Below, one piece after another: positions 8,103 to 16,908 of a stretch of 64,000 nucleotides of DNA. The DNA is taken from contig CBDFIL010000001.1 in assembly GCA_965248075.1 (NCBI GenBank), forward strand, positions 310,001 to 374,000, read 5' to 3'. Both the position numbers and the translations under genes were made by a program. Below the pieces are notes generated by a model. It saw only the letters and a program-made list of their open reading frames with translations. It was not told the origin of the DNA and did not search any database. Source of the DNA: VXNE01 sp965248075 (lineage in GTDB: Bacteria > Pseudomonadota > Gammaproteobacteria > Pseudomonadales > Azotimanducaceae). The first letter of the stretch is position 1; every line of letters starts with the position of its first letter.

Positions 8103-8912
8103 GTGACACGTCGCTGCCTCGCCTGCCTGGTTCTCGCATCCGCGTTGACGGGCTGCGTGACGAGTCCAACCGGGCGCACGCAGTTGCTGCTGATCTCCCC
8201 GGAGGCCGCCATCGCGGAATCGCAAACGGCCTACCTCGCCACGGTCCGGGATCTGCGGCGCGACGACAAGCTGCTCGACGATCCCATCCTGGCCGACCGC
8301 GTGGCCGTCGTGACCGGACGGCTGGTGGCGGTGACCGAAGCACGCTATCCCCGCACGCGCGACTGGAAGTGGAGCGTCGCCCTGATCGACGAACCGGAGA
8401 CCGTGAACGCCTGGTGCATGGCCGGAGGACGGATGGCGGTCTACAGCGGCCTCGTCTGGAAACTGGGCCTGACCGACGACGAACTCGCGCAGATCATGGG
8501 CCACGAGATCTCGCACGCCGTCGCGAACCACACGGCGGAGCGCATGTCCATGGCCATCGCACAGAACCTCGGGCTGCTTGCCGTCCAGTCGACGACCGAC
8601 AACGCCCGCACGCAGCAGGGGGCGCAACTCGCAGCCATTCTCGCCATCCAGCTCCCGAACAGCCGCGTCGGCGAGAGTGAGGCGGACCGCATGGGGATCG
8701 AACTGGCGGCGCGCGCCGGCTACGACCCGGCCGCGGCGGTGACGCTGTGGCGGAAGATGGAGACGCAGGGCGGCCGAGGCATGCCGCAGTTTCTGAGCAC
8801 GCATCCCAGTCCCGGTAACCGGCGCGAGACGCTGGCGGCGCTCGGACCGCAGATGCGGGCGCTGCAGCCTGTTGTCAGGCCGGTGCCGCGGCCTGTCGAG
8901 ATTCTCCCGTAG
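8103..8912 (+). CDS. M48-family metallopeptidase lipoprotein (BepA/LoiP-like)
   Basis: A 269-residue predicted lipoprotein. The GTG start at 8103 (GGAG eight bases upstream) gives a classic signal peptide ending in the lipobox ASALTGC with Cys at residue 18. The zinc site is HEISH (134-138) with the third ligand Glu in GESEADRMG (about 193), and the late FLSTHPSPGNR segment is typical of M48C peptidases. These act in the periplasm or at the outer membrane on misassembled envelope proteins. No TPR domain follows, so it is the short form. Its TAG stop is the terminal GTAG of a dispersed repeat. Confidence 0.9.
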   Translation: MTRRCLACLVLASALTGCVTSPTGRTQLLLISPEAAIAESQTAYLATVRDLRRDDKLLDDPILADRVAVVTGRLVAVTEARYPRTRDWKWSVALIDEPETVNAWCMAGGRMAVYSGLVWKLGLTDDELAQIMGHEISHAVANHTAERMSMAIAQNLGLLAVQSTTDNARTQQGAQLAAILAIQLPNSRVGESEADRMGIELAARAGYDPAAAVTLWRKMETQGGRGMPQFLSTHPSPGNRRETLAALGPQMRALQPVVRPVPRPVEILP

Positions 8913-9047
8913 GGGACGGGCTTGTCCCGTCCCGTCTCGAGTTCAGGCACGCTCCCAGGACGGGCGACGACAAGCGTCGCCCCTACGGCGTCCCGTCTCG
9001 AGTTCAAGCACGCTCCCGACGCGGACGACGACAGGCGTCGCCCCTGC
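8909..9047. repeat. Dispersed double-hairpin repeat, one full and one degraded copy
   Basis: A full unit (8909-8986, GTAGGGG to CCCTAC) is followed by a partial copy lacking the left hairpin (to about 9047). The full unit has the GGGAC/GTCCC hairpin and the GGGCGACGACAAGCGTCGCC hairpin. It lies between two convergent genes. The M48 peptidase stop codon TAG (8910-8912) is inside its left end. Confidence 0.8.
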
Positions 9048-9065
9048 GTCCCGTGCCAAATCAAG

Positions 9066-9554
9066 TCAGGGCACGACTTCCGAGCCCGTGCCCGACCGGG
9101 CAAGCGACGACGCGCCCAGCACGTGGCTCTCCACCACAGCCAGCCGCGCGCCGATGAGCGCCTGGCCTTCCTGGAGGCTCTCGATCTTGCTGCTCAGCTT
9201 CTCTTCGACCGTCTGGAGCTCGCCGCGCAGGTTAGTCTCAAGGGTCGCAATCTCGCCGCGCAGGTTGGTCCCAAGGGTCACAATCTCGCTGCGCAGGTTG
9301 GTCTCAAGGGTCGCAATCTCGCCGCGCAGGTTGATCTCAAGGGTCGCAATCTCGCCGCGCAGGTTGGTCTCAAGGGTCGCAATCTCGCCGCGCAAGTTGG
9401 AGTCCACACCGCGAATGTCGCCGCGCAACTCGCGGATGTCGCTCCGCTGCCACCCGGAGACCGTCAGGATCAGTGCGCCGATCGCAATGGCGGAGCCAAC
9501 GATCGCCCAGAACTCAGAGCTCCGGCGAGGCTCCAGGGCAGATGCGTGGGTCAT
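9066..9554 (-). CDS. Membrane-anchored hendecad coiled-coil protein
   Basis: A 162-residue protein of unknown function. After a short basic N-terminus comes one transmembrane helix (WAIVGSAIAIGALILTVSGW). A long coiled coil follows, built from about five to six copies of an 11-residue unit, NLRGEIATLET, with hydrophobic residues at positions 2, 6 and 9. The tail (QALIGARLAVVESHV) continues the coil. The DNA under it is a 33-bp tandem repeat. I chose the Met at 9554, which starts 10 bp after the stop of the upstream protease gene; a longer frame would overlap that gene. Such proteins may tether or space envelope components; no function is claimed. Confidence 0.75.
   Translation of the reverse strand: MTHASALEPRRSSEFWAIVGSAIAIGALILTVSGWQRSDIRELRGDIRGVDSNLRGEIATLETNLRGEIATLEINLRGEIATLETNLRSEIVTLGTNLRGEIATLETNLRGELQTVEEKLSSKIESLQEGQALIGARLAVVESHVLGASSLARSGTGSEVVP
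9219..9399. repeat. 33-bp tandem repeat coding the hendecad coiled coil
   Basis: Five full and one partial 33-bp units are arranged head to tail with only a few substitutions between units. Because 33 is a multiple of three, changes in copy number keep the reading frame, so the coil length could vary between strains. The close match between units suggests recent amplification or gene conversion. Confidence 0.85.
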
Positions 9555-9564
9555 GTCCGGCAAC

Positions 9565-9996
9565 TCAGGCGCCCAGGGCGGCCACCGCTCCGGTCGCAGT
9601 TGCGTCACGGCCTGCCGCAAGCCACTTGAGCAGGACGGCCGGCAGCCGCTTCAACCCCTCCGCGCGCGGGTCGATCTCGAAGCCTCCGGACTCCAGGGCC
9701 GTCACGCCAAGCAGTGGTTCCGCCCCCTCTTCGCCGTACACGACCGTTCCTCCTACGCGCTCGCCCTCGAACTCGATCTCGGCGACGGTGATGTCCAGCG
9801 AGACCTTGCGGCCGTCGGCCAGGGTGTACTCGCGATTGCCCCGGGGTCGGAGCCCGATCGCCTCGAGACGCGCTTTCGGTACGAGCGAGTCGTACGCGCC
9901 CGTGTCCACGAGAAACGGACCCGTCCAGGACCGCTCCGGCTCGGCCGGATTTCGGATCGTCACATCAACGGTCACAGCAATGTTAGTGGCGCCCAT
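9565..9996 (-). CDS. Retropepsin-like (clan AA) aspartyl protease
   Basis: A 143-residue single-lobe aspartic protease. The catalytic motif is FLVDTGAYDSLVP (Asp at about residue 31), followed by the flap-region strands YTLADGRKVSLDI and EPLLGVTALESGGFEIDP, where hydrophobic-hydrophobic-Gly closes the active site. It would work as a homodimer. The chosen ATG at 9996 has GAAGGAG upstream; the frame further up is arginine-rich and not family-like. The coiled-coil gene follows after 10 bp, so the two are likely co-transcribed. The substrate is unknown. Confidence 0.82.
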   Translation of the reverse strand: MGATNIAVTVDVTIRNPAEPERSWTGPFLVDTGAYDSLVPKARLEAIGLRPRGNREYTLADGRKVSLDITVAEIEFEGERVGGTVVYGEEGAEPLLGVTALESGGFEIDPRAEGLKRLPAVLLKWLAAGRDATATGAVAALGA

Positions 9997-10214
9997 AGGG
10001 TCTCCTTCAGTGTTCGCCGGTGGCGCCGCCGGCAGCGCCTCTCCCTTCGCCGTAGTGTATCGCCGCCGGAGCCCGGGGAGGGAGCGCCGCCCGTGCGTGT
10101 GAAGCCCATCCCAGCGTGCGCCAACAGCGCGCCATTGCGCAGGACATGTCCACACGTCGGCACCCCGGTCGATGCGCCGGCAAGGGAATGCGGCGACGCA
10201 ACCACACCGCTGCG

Positions 10215-11642
10215 CTACCAGGTGTCGATCGAGTGCTTCTTCTCCGATCGTTGCCGTGTCCTGCCCAGGAGCCGCAGCATCCGCTCCAGCCGCTCGCGCG
10301 TCTCCCGCGGGGCGATGATGTCGTCAAAGGCATTGTGGTCCACGACGGCCGAGTACCCGTCCCGATGGCCGATCTCCACACTCGGCCAGCCAAGACGGAG
10401 CGCCGATACGCCGCGGGTGGTCGATACCCCGGTCATCAGGGCGGCGCCCAGCCCGCGTCCGCGACGAATCTGCACGCTGAGCAACGGTACCGTGCGCTGC
10501 TGGTGCGCGATCAGGGGCCGCGCGTGCCAGCGCGTGAGGCCGGGCTCGACGGTCTGTGGCTGTCCCTTGAGGGTCCAGTTGGCAACGCACCCCGGCGTGT
10601 CGATGAGCGCGAGCATCGGATATTCGTAGGTGTTGCACAGTTCCACGAAACGGGAGATTTTCGTCGCCGCGCCGTGGTCGATCGCGCCGTCGTCCACCAG
10701 CGGCTGGTTGGCCAGCACACCGACCGTTCTGCCCCCAATCCGTGCGAGGCAGGTGAGCAACGACCGCGCGAACTGCGGCCGCAGCTCGAACACGCTGCCC
10801 GCGTCGCAGAGTCCCGCCACGATATCCCGCATGTCGTACACGTCGCCCGCATCCGGCGCCAGGGCATCGAGGTCGGCCTCCGGCGCCCGCCCCGACTCCA
10901 GGTCATTGTCGTAGAACGAGAGGTATCGCTTCGCCGCGTCGACGGCGGCGTGCTCGTCCTGCACCAGCAGGTCGATACCGCCGCTGACCTCGTGCATCTC
11001 CGAGCCGGCGAGTGCGTTCGGGGTAAGGCGCTGTCCGAGCGCGGCTTCGACCATGGGCGGTCCGCCCATGCCGATGGACGATCCGGGCGTGCTGATCAGG
11101 AAGTCGGAAAAGCCCGCGAGGCTCGCGTGTCCGGCGAACGACGGACCGGACACAATGGCCACCACGGGTGCCCAACCCGAGAGTTCGGGGATGCCGTCCA
11201 GGAAGGAGAACCGGCCGATGGGACCGCTTGTCTCGATGTGGCCCATGCCCACGCGGGGATGACGCGCGCGACTGCCGCCGCCGTCCACGAACAGGACCAG
11301 CGGCCAGCGCTGCTCGCAGGCGAGGCCGAACAGTCGTCCCAGTCTTCCCGCGCCATAGCCGCCGCCGTGGTCCGTGTAGTCCGTGGACGACGCGATCACC
11401 GGCCGGCCGTCGACCGTGCCGACGAAGTCGACGCCGCCGGCCTCGGGGATCCAGTCGCCCTCCGCGCTGCGCGCCGCGACGCTGCCGTACTCCACCTCGG
11501 AATCGGCATCGAGCAGCAGGCGCACGCGTTCGCGGGCGGTCAGCTTCTGCGTGCCGTGTACACGGGTCACGATGTCCGGCCGCGCCGCGTCCTGCAGCCC
11601 GCCGCGGGCGGCTTCCAACGCATCGATATCCTTGCGTTCCAT
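10215..11642 (-). CDS. Acyl-CoA carboxylase carboxyltransferase (PccB/AccD-like), second of two
   Basis: A 475-residue carboxyltransferase with both crotonase-fold halves. The N-terminal half has the TARERVRLLLD start and the FVDGGGSRARHP and GPSFAGHASLAGFSDFLI regions. The C-terminal half has GVLANQPLVDDGAIDHGAATKISRFVELC and LIDTPGC, and the tail ends KKHSID. These enzymes transfer CO2 from biotin to an acyl-CoA; the partner biotin carboxylase/carrier is not in the window. Its ATG overlaps the stop of the upstream paralogue (ATGA), so the two are translationally coupled and may form a hetero-oligomer. Confidence 0.88.
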   Translation of the reverse strand: MERKDIDALEAARGGLQDAARPDIVTRVHGTQKLTARERVRLLLDADSEVEYGSVAARSAEGDWIPEAGGVDFVGTVDGRPVIASSTDYTDHGGGYGAGRLGRLFGLACEQRWPLVLFVDGGGSRARHPRVGMGHIETSGPIGRFSFLDGIPELSGWAPVVAIVSGPSFAGHASLAGFSDFLISTPGSSIGMGGPPMVEAALGQRLTPNALAGSEMHEVSGGIDLLVQDEHAAVDAAKRYLSFYDNDLESGRAPEADLDALAPDAGDVYDMRDIVAGLCDAGSVFELRPQFARSLLTCLARIGGRTVGVLANQPLVDDGAIDHGAATKISRFVELCNTYEYPMLALIDTPGCVANWTLKGQPQTVEPGLTRWHARPLIAHQQRTVPLLSVQIRRGRGLGAALMTGVSTTRGVSALRLGWPSVEIGHRDGYSAVVDHNAFDDIIAPRETRERLERMLRLLGRTRQRSEKKHSIDTW

Positions 11643-13156
11643 CAGCGTGGATCGATGGCGTGTTTCTTGACGGACCCGCGCTCGCGCGGAACCCGCTGCA
11701 ACATCGCGCCGATCGTCGCGCGGGTGTCCGCGGGCTCCAGGATGTCGTCGAACTGGTAGCTGCGGCCCGCTCGCAGTCCCGAGGCGGCGTCACGCATCCG
11801 TTCCGCATAGCCGTCGCGGATGGCCATGGCCTCCTCGCGGGTGGGCGCCGCGAGGATCTCCTTGCGCTTGACGAGATAGGCGGCCCCCTCGAGCGACATC
11901 CCGCCGGACTCCACGGAGGGCCACGCGAGCCGCATCTCCGGTACCCGTCGCGCGGCACCCCAACCAGACATGGCATACGGGCCGAGCCCGTAGGCCTTGC
12001 GGATCTGCACCGAGTACAGAGGAACGGTGCGATGGTGCAGGACCCCGAGCGGGCGCGCGTGGTGGCGCGCAATGCCTTCCCGTTCCGCCTGCGGACCCAC
12101 CATGTAGCCGGGGTTGTCCACGAAGCTCACGATCGGATAGTCGTAGGCGTCGCACAGCTCAACGAAACGCGCGGCCTTGTCCGCGGCGGCCGCGTCGATG
12201 GCGCCCGCGAGCGGTGACTTCGGCTGGTTGGCATAGATGCCGATGGCGCGTCCGTCGAGGCGTGCCAGCACGGTCAGCATCGAGCGGCCCCAACGTGCGC
12301 CCAGTTCGAAGACGCTGTCGGCGTCGGCGAACGCCGCGATGATCTTGCGCATGTCGTACGGTCGCCGGCGGTTCTCCGGAACCACATCGGCGATGGCCGC
12401 GGCATCCGCGGCCGCTGCTCCCGGAACGTCGCCAATCAGGTACAAGCGCAGGTAGCGCCGCGCCGCTGCGATGGCCTCGGGTTCGGTCTCGACCAGCACG
12501 TCCACATCGCCGCTCTTCGCGTAGTCCTCCGCACCGCGGCAGTGGCCCCCCCGGGTGCCGAACTCCGCCGCCGTCGTCGCGATCACGAGATCACACAGCA
12601 TGGCGATCCCCGCGTGGCCGTCGACCGACCGGGCGCTCGCGATCGCCACGGTCGGCGCCCAACCGTTCAGTTCCGCCAGCCCGTCGTAGAGCTCGAACCG
12701 GCCCCGCGGCGTCACGGCGATCGGCGGTCCCGGCAGGGAGTCGTCCATACGCGCTCCGCCGCCCGTGACGAAGCACACGAAGGGCCATCGATGCTCCACC
12801 GCCAGGTACAGCAGCTTGGCCATCTTGCGCTGGTTGCGGTCGCTCTGCGTGCCGTCCAGCACGCTCTCGTCATAGCTGGCCGCCGCGACCGGCTGGCCGT
12901 GGACCAGGCCCACGCCGGCCACCAGCCCGTCGGCATACGCCGTGTCCTGCGGCCGGGTCGTCGCACCTGCGAGGGCGCCGTACTCGACCAGGGTCGCCTC
13001 ATCGAACAACGCCGCAAGCCGTTCCCGGGCGGTCAGCCGTCCGCGCTTATGGATGCCATCGACCGCTCCCGCGCGGGCATCGTCGCGACCACGCCCGCGG
13101 GCCTCGGCGATCTGACGTAGGAGTTGTTCTTCCAGGAGCCCCTCTCCCTGAACCAC
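11642..13156 (-). CDS. Acyl-CoA carboxylase carboxyltransferase (PccB/AccD-like), first of two
   Basis: A 504-residue protein with the standard carboxyltransferase layout: RGRLTARERLAALFDE, the oxyanion-forming FVTGGGARMDD and SARSVDGHAGIAMLCDLVI, then IYANQPKSPLAGAIDAAAADKAARFVELCDAYDYPIVSFVDNPGYMVG, and the terminal KKHAID. The family makes malonyl-type or methylmalonyl-CoA products from acyl-CoAs. I chose the GTG at 13156; the frame extends to 13279 but would run into the divergent hydratase gene at 13260. No clear ribosome site was seen, so the start is uncertain. The downstream paralogue overlaps by 1-4 bases. Confidence 0.85.
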   Translation of the reverse strand: MVQGEGLLEEQLLRQIAEARGRGRDDARAGAVDGIHKRGRLTARERLAALFDEATLVEYGALAGATTRPQDTAYADGLVAGVGLVHGQPVAAASYDESVLDGTQSDRNQRKMAKLLYLAVEHRWPFVCFVTGGGARMDDSLPGPPIAVTPRGRFELYDGLAELNGWAPTVAIASARSVDGHAGIAMLCDLVIATTAAEFGTRGGHCRGAEDYAKSGDVDVLVETEPEAIAAARRYLRLYLIGDVPGAAAADAAAIADVVPENRRRPYDMRKIIAAFADADSVFELGARWGRSMLTVLARLDGRAIGIYANQPKSPLAGAIDAAAADKAARFVELCDAYDYPIVSFVDNPGYMVGPQAEREGIARHHARPLGVLHHRTVPLYSVQIRKAYGLGPYAMSGWGAARRVPEMRLAWPSVESGGMSLEGAAYLVKRKEILAAPTREEAMAIRDGYAERMRDAASGLRAGRSYQFDDILEPADTRATIGAMLQRVPRERGSVKKHAIDPR

Positions 13157-13259
13157 ACGGCCGGCGCAGCTCAGAGTATCACTCGACGGCAGAGTTCCCG
13201 ATCGCACGCCAATCCCGCTCCTGGATACACTGACACGACATTCACCAGGTCGCCCCATC

Positions 13260-14018
13260 ATGGAATTCGAAACGATCACCTACGACAGGAAGGGCCCCGT
13301 CGCCTACGTGACGCTGAATCGCCCCGAGAAGCTGAACGCGATGAACGGCACCCTGCACAGGGAACTGGCCGAGGCGTGGACGAATTTCCGGGACGACGAA
13401 TCGCTGCTCGTCGCGATCCTCTCGGGCAACGGCCGCTGCTTCAGCGCCGGGGCCGACCTGACGGAGAGAGCGACCGGCCCCTACCGATACACCGGCGACT
13501 TTCCCGACATCACGCAGACCCGGAAACTGTACAAACCCGTCATCGCGGCATTGCACAGTCACGTCGTGGGTTATGGACTGTGGATCGCGCTCGACGCCGA
13601 CATCCGCATCGCGACGGAGGACGCCTCCTTCTGGCTGCCGGAGCCGCAATGGGGCATCGCCACCATCCCCGCCGCCTGGTTCCCCAAGATCATGCCCTGG
13701 GCGATCGCCTCCGAACTCCTGCTCCTCGCCGGGCGCGTCAGCGCCCAGCGCGCCTACGACGTGGGCATGATCAACAGGATCGTGCCGGCCGACCGGTTGA
13801 TGGAGGAGGCGGAGAAGATCGCCCAACGGTTCTGCGAGTTGAGCCCCGCGGCCGTGCAGGGCATGAAGGAGTCCATGGTCAAGGCATCGTCTCTGGACTA
13901 CCGGGCGCTCGACCAGATCACGGAGCACGTCCAGACGCGGGTGATGAACTCCGAGGATCGCAGGGAAGGGGCACGGGCGTTCCTCGAGAAGCGGCACGGG
14001 GCGTGGCCCGGGCGGTGA
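13260..14018 (+). CDS. Enoyl-CoA hydratase/isomerase (crotonase) family protein
   Basis: A 252-residue crotonase-fold enzyme. The start VAYVTLNRPEKLNAMN, the oxyanion loop CFSAGADLTERAT (about residues 60-72) and the second oxyanion segment HSHVVGYGLWIALDADIRIA fit the family. In the position of the second catalytic Glu the region ASFWLPEPQWGIATIPA has Glu-Pro-Gln, so hydratase, isomerase or thioesterase activity cannot be separated. It is transcribed away from the two carboxyltransferase genes, which suggests a shared CoA-ester pathway. Confidence 0.88.
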   Translation: MEFETITYDRKGPVAYVTLNRPEKLNAMNGTLHRELAEAWTNFRDDESLLVAILSGNGRCFSAGADLTERATGPYRYTGDFPDITQTRKLYKPVIAALHSHVVGYGLWIALDADIRIATEDASFWLPEPQWGIATIPAAWFPKIMPWAIASELLLLAGRVSAQRAYDVGMINRIVPADRLMEEAEKIAQRFCELSPAAVQGMKESMVKASSLDYRALDQITEHVQTRVMNSEDRREGARAFLEKRHGAWPGR

Positions 14019-14157
14019 CTGCGCGTGCGCAGGGCGCCTCCTCAGGGCCACAAGCCCAATGTGACCTCGGCCCCGGTGGCCAACGATTCGGGTTCCGCGT
14101 CTCCCGCGGCCCTTACGGTGTAGACTGCTGCTGCCAGCACCCGCCACGGGACCCACC

Positions 14158-15534
14158 ATGAGCGCCCAACCCGGCGTCGTAACCGATCTCAAGTTTCTCG
14201 GTACGCTTGGCGTGCCGATCATCCTGACGCAGCTCTCGCAGATGGGCATCGGCGTGATCGACGCGATCATGGCGGGGCGTGTCAGTCCCACGGATCTCGC
14301 CGGCGTGGCCCTCGGGGGGAACTTCTACTTTCCGCCCGTGGTGCTCCTGTCGGGCGTCGCGATGGCCGTCACGCCCCTGGTGTCCCAGATGCACGGCGCG
14401 GGCAAGGAAGCCGGGGGGGGTGCGGTGGTTCGCCAGGCCCTCTGGATCGGGGTCCTCGGCGGTCTGCTGGCGATGGGACTCATGCTGCAGTTCGGTGAGG
14501 CGGGTTATCGCCTGATCGGCGTCGACGAGGCGGCCATTCCCATCGCCACCGCCTACCTCACCTACATGAGCTTCGGTGTCGTGCCGACGCTCGCCTTCTT
14601 CGTGTTGCGCTACCTCTGCGAAGGACTGTCCTGGACGACGCCGTCGATGATCGTGGCGTTCGGTGGGCTGCTGCTCAAGCTGCCGCTCAACTACCTCTTC
14701 GTGTACGGCGGATTCGGCATACCCGCGATGGGCGGCGCCGGCTGCGGCGTCTCCACGGCCATCGTCATGTGGCTGCAGCTCGGCGCCATGATCTTCATCG
14801 TCCGGTACTCGCGCGTGCAGCGCGCGGGGGCGTTTTCGCGTTTCTCCCTGCCGGACTTCACCGTCATCTGGCGACTGGTGAAGCTCGGTCTGCCGATCGG
14901 CGTGACCATGTTCTTCGAGGGAACGGTCTTCTCGATCGTGACCCTCCTCATTGGACGCATCAGCGTCGAGGCGGTGGCGGCACACCAGATCGTCTTCAAC
15001 GTCGGCAGCGTCACCTCCATGATTCCGGTCGCCCTGGGCGTGGCGGCGACCATCCGTGCCGGCTACAACGTGGGGGCAAAGGACTACGCCGGCGCACGGC
15101 GTTCGGTCTATGTCGCGCTTGGCGCGGCGGTCACGTTCGCGTTCATGGCCGCGAGCGCCCTCCTGCTGCTGCGCGACACGATCGCCGCGGTATACACGAC
15201 CGACACCAGCGTCATCGCGAGTGCCTCGGCGCTCTTGGTCATCCTCGCCCTCTATCAGTTCGTCGACGACACGCAGACCACGGCGATCGGTTGCCTGCGC
15301 GGCTACAAGGATGTGCGCATCCCGATGCTCATGGTGCTCTTCGCCCATTGGGGCATCGGCATTCCCGTTGGCAGCGTCCTGGGTTACGGTCTGTTCGGGT
15401 TCGAGCCGTCGGGCGTGTCCGGCTTCTGGTGGGGACTCATCATCGGGTTCGGGGTTTCGACCACCATCCTGAACACGAGACTCGCGATCATATCGCGGAG
15501 CGAACGGCGCATCGAGCGCTACGCCTCGGCCTGA
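14158..15534 (+). CDS. MATE family efflux transporter (NorM-like)
   Basis: A 458-residue membrane protein with twelve hydrophobic segments in two similar halves. LGVPIILTQLSQMGIGVIDAIMAGR is the usual MATE start, VTPLVSQMHGAGKEAGG and RAGYNVGAKDYAGARR are the matching motifs of each half, and AHQIVFNVGSVTSMIPVALG lies in the C-terminal half. It would export cationic drugs or dyes, or a metabolite, in exchange for sodium or protons. It is preceded by a 139-bp gap after the hydratase and is probably expressed on its own. Confidence 0.9.
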   Translation: MSAQPGVVTDLKFLGTLGVPIILTQLSQMGIGVIDAIMAGRVSPTDLAGVALGGNFYFPPVVLLSGVAMAVTPLVSQMHGAGKEAGGGAVVRQALWIGVLGGLLAMGLMLQFGEAGYRLIGVDEAAIPIATAYLTYMSFGVVPTLAFFVLRYLCEGLSWTTPSMIVAFGGLLLKLPLNYLFVYGGFGIPAMGGAGCGVSTAIVMWLQLGAMIFIVRYSRVQRAGAFSRFSLPDFTVIWRLVKLGLPIGVTMFFEGTVFSIVTLLIGRISVEAVAAHQIVFNVGSVTSMIPVALGVAATIRAGYNVGAKDYAGARRSVYVALGAAVTFAFMAASALLLLRDTIAAVYTTDTSVIASASALLVILALYQFVDDTQTTAIGCLRGYKDVRIPMLMVLFAHWGIGIPVGSVLGYGLFGFEPSGVSGFWWGLIIGFGVSTTILNTRLAIISRSERRIERYASA

Positions 15535-15650
15535 TCCGTCCGCTCTATCCGCAAGGCCGCAGGGTTGCGCAGACATACCGCAGCTTCGGAATGTCCCTGA
15601 CCGGGGTGTCGTGACACTTGACCCGGACGACTGGTTCTTACGGATCACCC

Positions 15651-16733
15651 ATGCGTTTCGGCATCTTCGACCACATGGAATGCAGCACCGACAGCCTTGC
15701 ACAGTTGTACGAGGAACGATTGCGCATGCTCGAGTACGCCGACGAGGCCGGCTTCTGGTGCTACCACAAGGCCGAACATCACTTCACGCCGCTGGATGCC
15801 GCTCCTTCCTCCACCGTATTTCTGGCCGCGGCATCCCAACGCACCGAGCGGATTCGCCTGGGGTCCCTGGTGATGCTGCTGCCATTCTACGAACCGCTGC
15901 GCTTCATCGAAGAGATCTGCATGCTCGACAATCTTTGCGGCGGGCGTCTCGAAGTGGGCGTGGGCAAGGGTATATCGCCGGCTGAGCACGCCCTGTGGGG
16001 CCAGGATCCGAACACGGCGCGCGCGCGCTTCGAAGAAGCGTTCGAGATCGTGCGTATCGGTCTTTCCAGGGCAAGTCCGGAGGTCGAGGCCACAGGCTCG
16101 ACGGCGGGCTCTGATGCCGATGAGCACGGTGTTCTCGAGTCGGCGACCGAGCGGTATCGGAGAACGGGTAGTGCCGATCACGTCCCGCGCCCGCTTCGAA
16201 CGTTGCAGAAACCCCGACCCGGCTTCTGGTATCCGGGGAACGTGGACTATGCCGGCAGGCACCGGCTCCACACCATCATTGGTGGTTCCACGAGAGCGAT
16301 CAACAGGGCCATGGATATCTACCGGAAGGGCCTTGCGCAGCCGGACGGTGACTGGAATCCCGGCGTGGCGGAGCCCGTGATCGGCGTGCAGGCACACATC
16401 TATCTGGATGCAACGCCGGAGGCCGCCATTGAGAGGGTGCGACAGGCCTACTCGGTCTACCACCGGAATCTGACGAAGCTCTGGCACCAGTACAACGTGC
16501 CGATCGACCACATCGATCCTACGTTCGGTGGCAAATTCGGTGTAGCGATGGAACACAACGCCCTGCTGGCGGGTTCCCCCGAGACAGCGGTCGAATACAT
16601 CAAGCGCGTGGCCGCCGCCACGGGGATCGAGTACCTGACATTCGCCTTTGGCTGGGGCGACCTGACGCACGACGAAATCATGCAGTCGATGCGGCTGTTT
16701 GCAGAGGAAGTCATGCCGGAATTCAGGGCGTGA
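15651..16733 (+). CDS. LLM-class flavin-dependent oxidoreductase (luciferase-like monooxygenase)
   Basis: A 360-residue luciferase-family enzyme. MRFGIFDHMECS is the conserved start, followed by WCYHKAEHHFTPLDAAPS (active-site His pair region), RIRLGSLVMLLPFYEPLRFIEEICMLDNLCGGRLEVGVGKG (flavin/barrel core), and a C-terminal TLQKPRPGFWYPGNVDYAG plus ETAVEYIKR. Residues about 140-185 look poorly conserved and could hide two compensating frameshifts. I chose the ATG at 15651 since family members start there. It is unrelated in detail to the LLM enzyme at 3277. Confidence 0.83.
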   Translation: MRFGIFDHMECSTDSLAQLYEERLRMLEYADEAGFWCYHKAEHHFTPLDAAPSSTVFLAAASQRTERIRLGSLVMLLPFYEPLRFIEEICMLDNLCGGRLEVGVGKGISPAEHALWGQDPNTARARFEEAFEIVRIGLSRASPEVEATGSTAGSDADEHGVLESATERYRRTGSADHVPRPLRTLQKPRPGFWYPGNVDYAGRHRLHTIIGGSTRAINRAMDIYRKGLAQPDGDWNPGVAEPVIGVQAHIYLDATPEAAIERVRQAYSVYHRNLTKLWHQYNVPIDHIDPTFGGKFGVAMEHNALLAGSPETAVEYIKRVAAATGIEYLTFAFGWGDLTHDEIMQSMRLFAEEVMPEFRA

Positions 16734-16754
16734 CGTCCGTCTTTTCTCCTTTTG

Positions 16755-16883
16755 GTAGGGGACGGGCTTGTCCCGTCCCGTCCCGAATCACCCACCAGGC
16801 CCCGCCACAGGCACCGTAGGGGACGGCTTGCCCGTGCCGAATTCATGCACGGTCCCGGGACGGGCGACGACAAGCGTCGCCCC
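16755..16883. repeat. Dispersed double-hairpin repeats, the second interrupted by IS66
   Basis: A partial unit starts at 16755 (GTAGGGGACGGGCTTGTCCC) and a second at about 16817 runs up to the IS66 element. The last 8 bp before the element, GTCGCCCC (16876-16883), are the target site and reappear after it at 19646-19653. Without the insertion, the second unit would lie between the LLM gene and the converging PhyH gene at 19901. Confidence 0.75.
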
Positions 16884-16908
16884 GTAAGCGTTCGGTAGCC
16901 GTGTGATG

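Noticed and set aside
9219..9399. Possible CRISPR array (33-bp repeats)
   Set aside because: Units are contiguous with no spacers and translate into a regular 11-residue coiled-coil repeat.
16060..16210. Frameshifts inside the second LLM oxidoreductase
   Set aside because: The middle segment is poorly conserved, but the same frame resumes clear family sequence (TLQKPRPGFWYPGN) and the alternative frames contain stops. No base change is demanded by the data.
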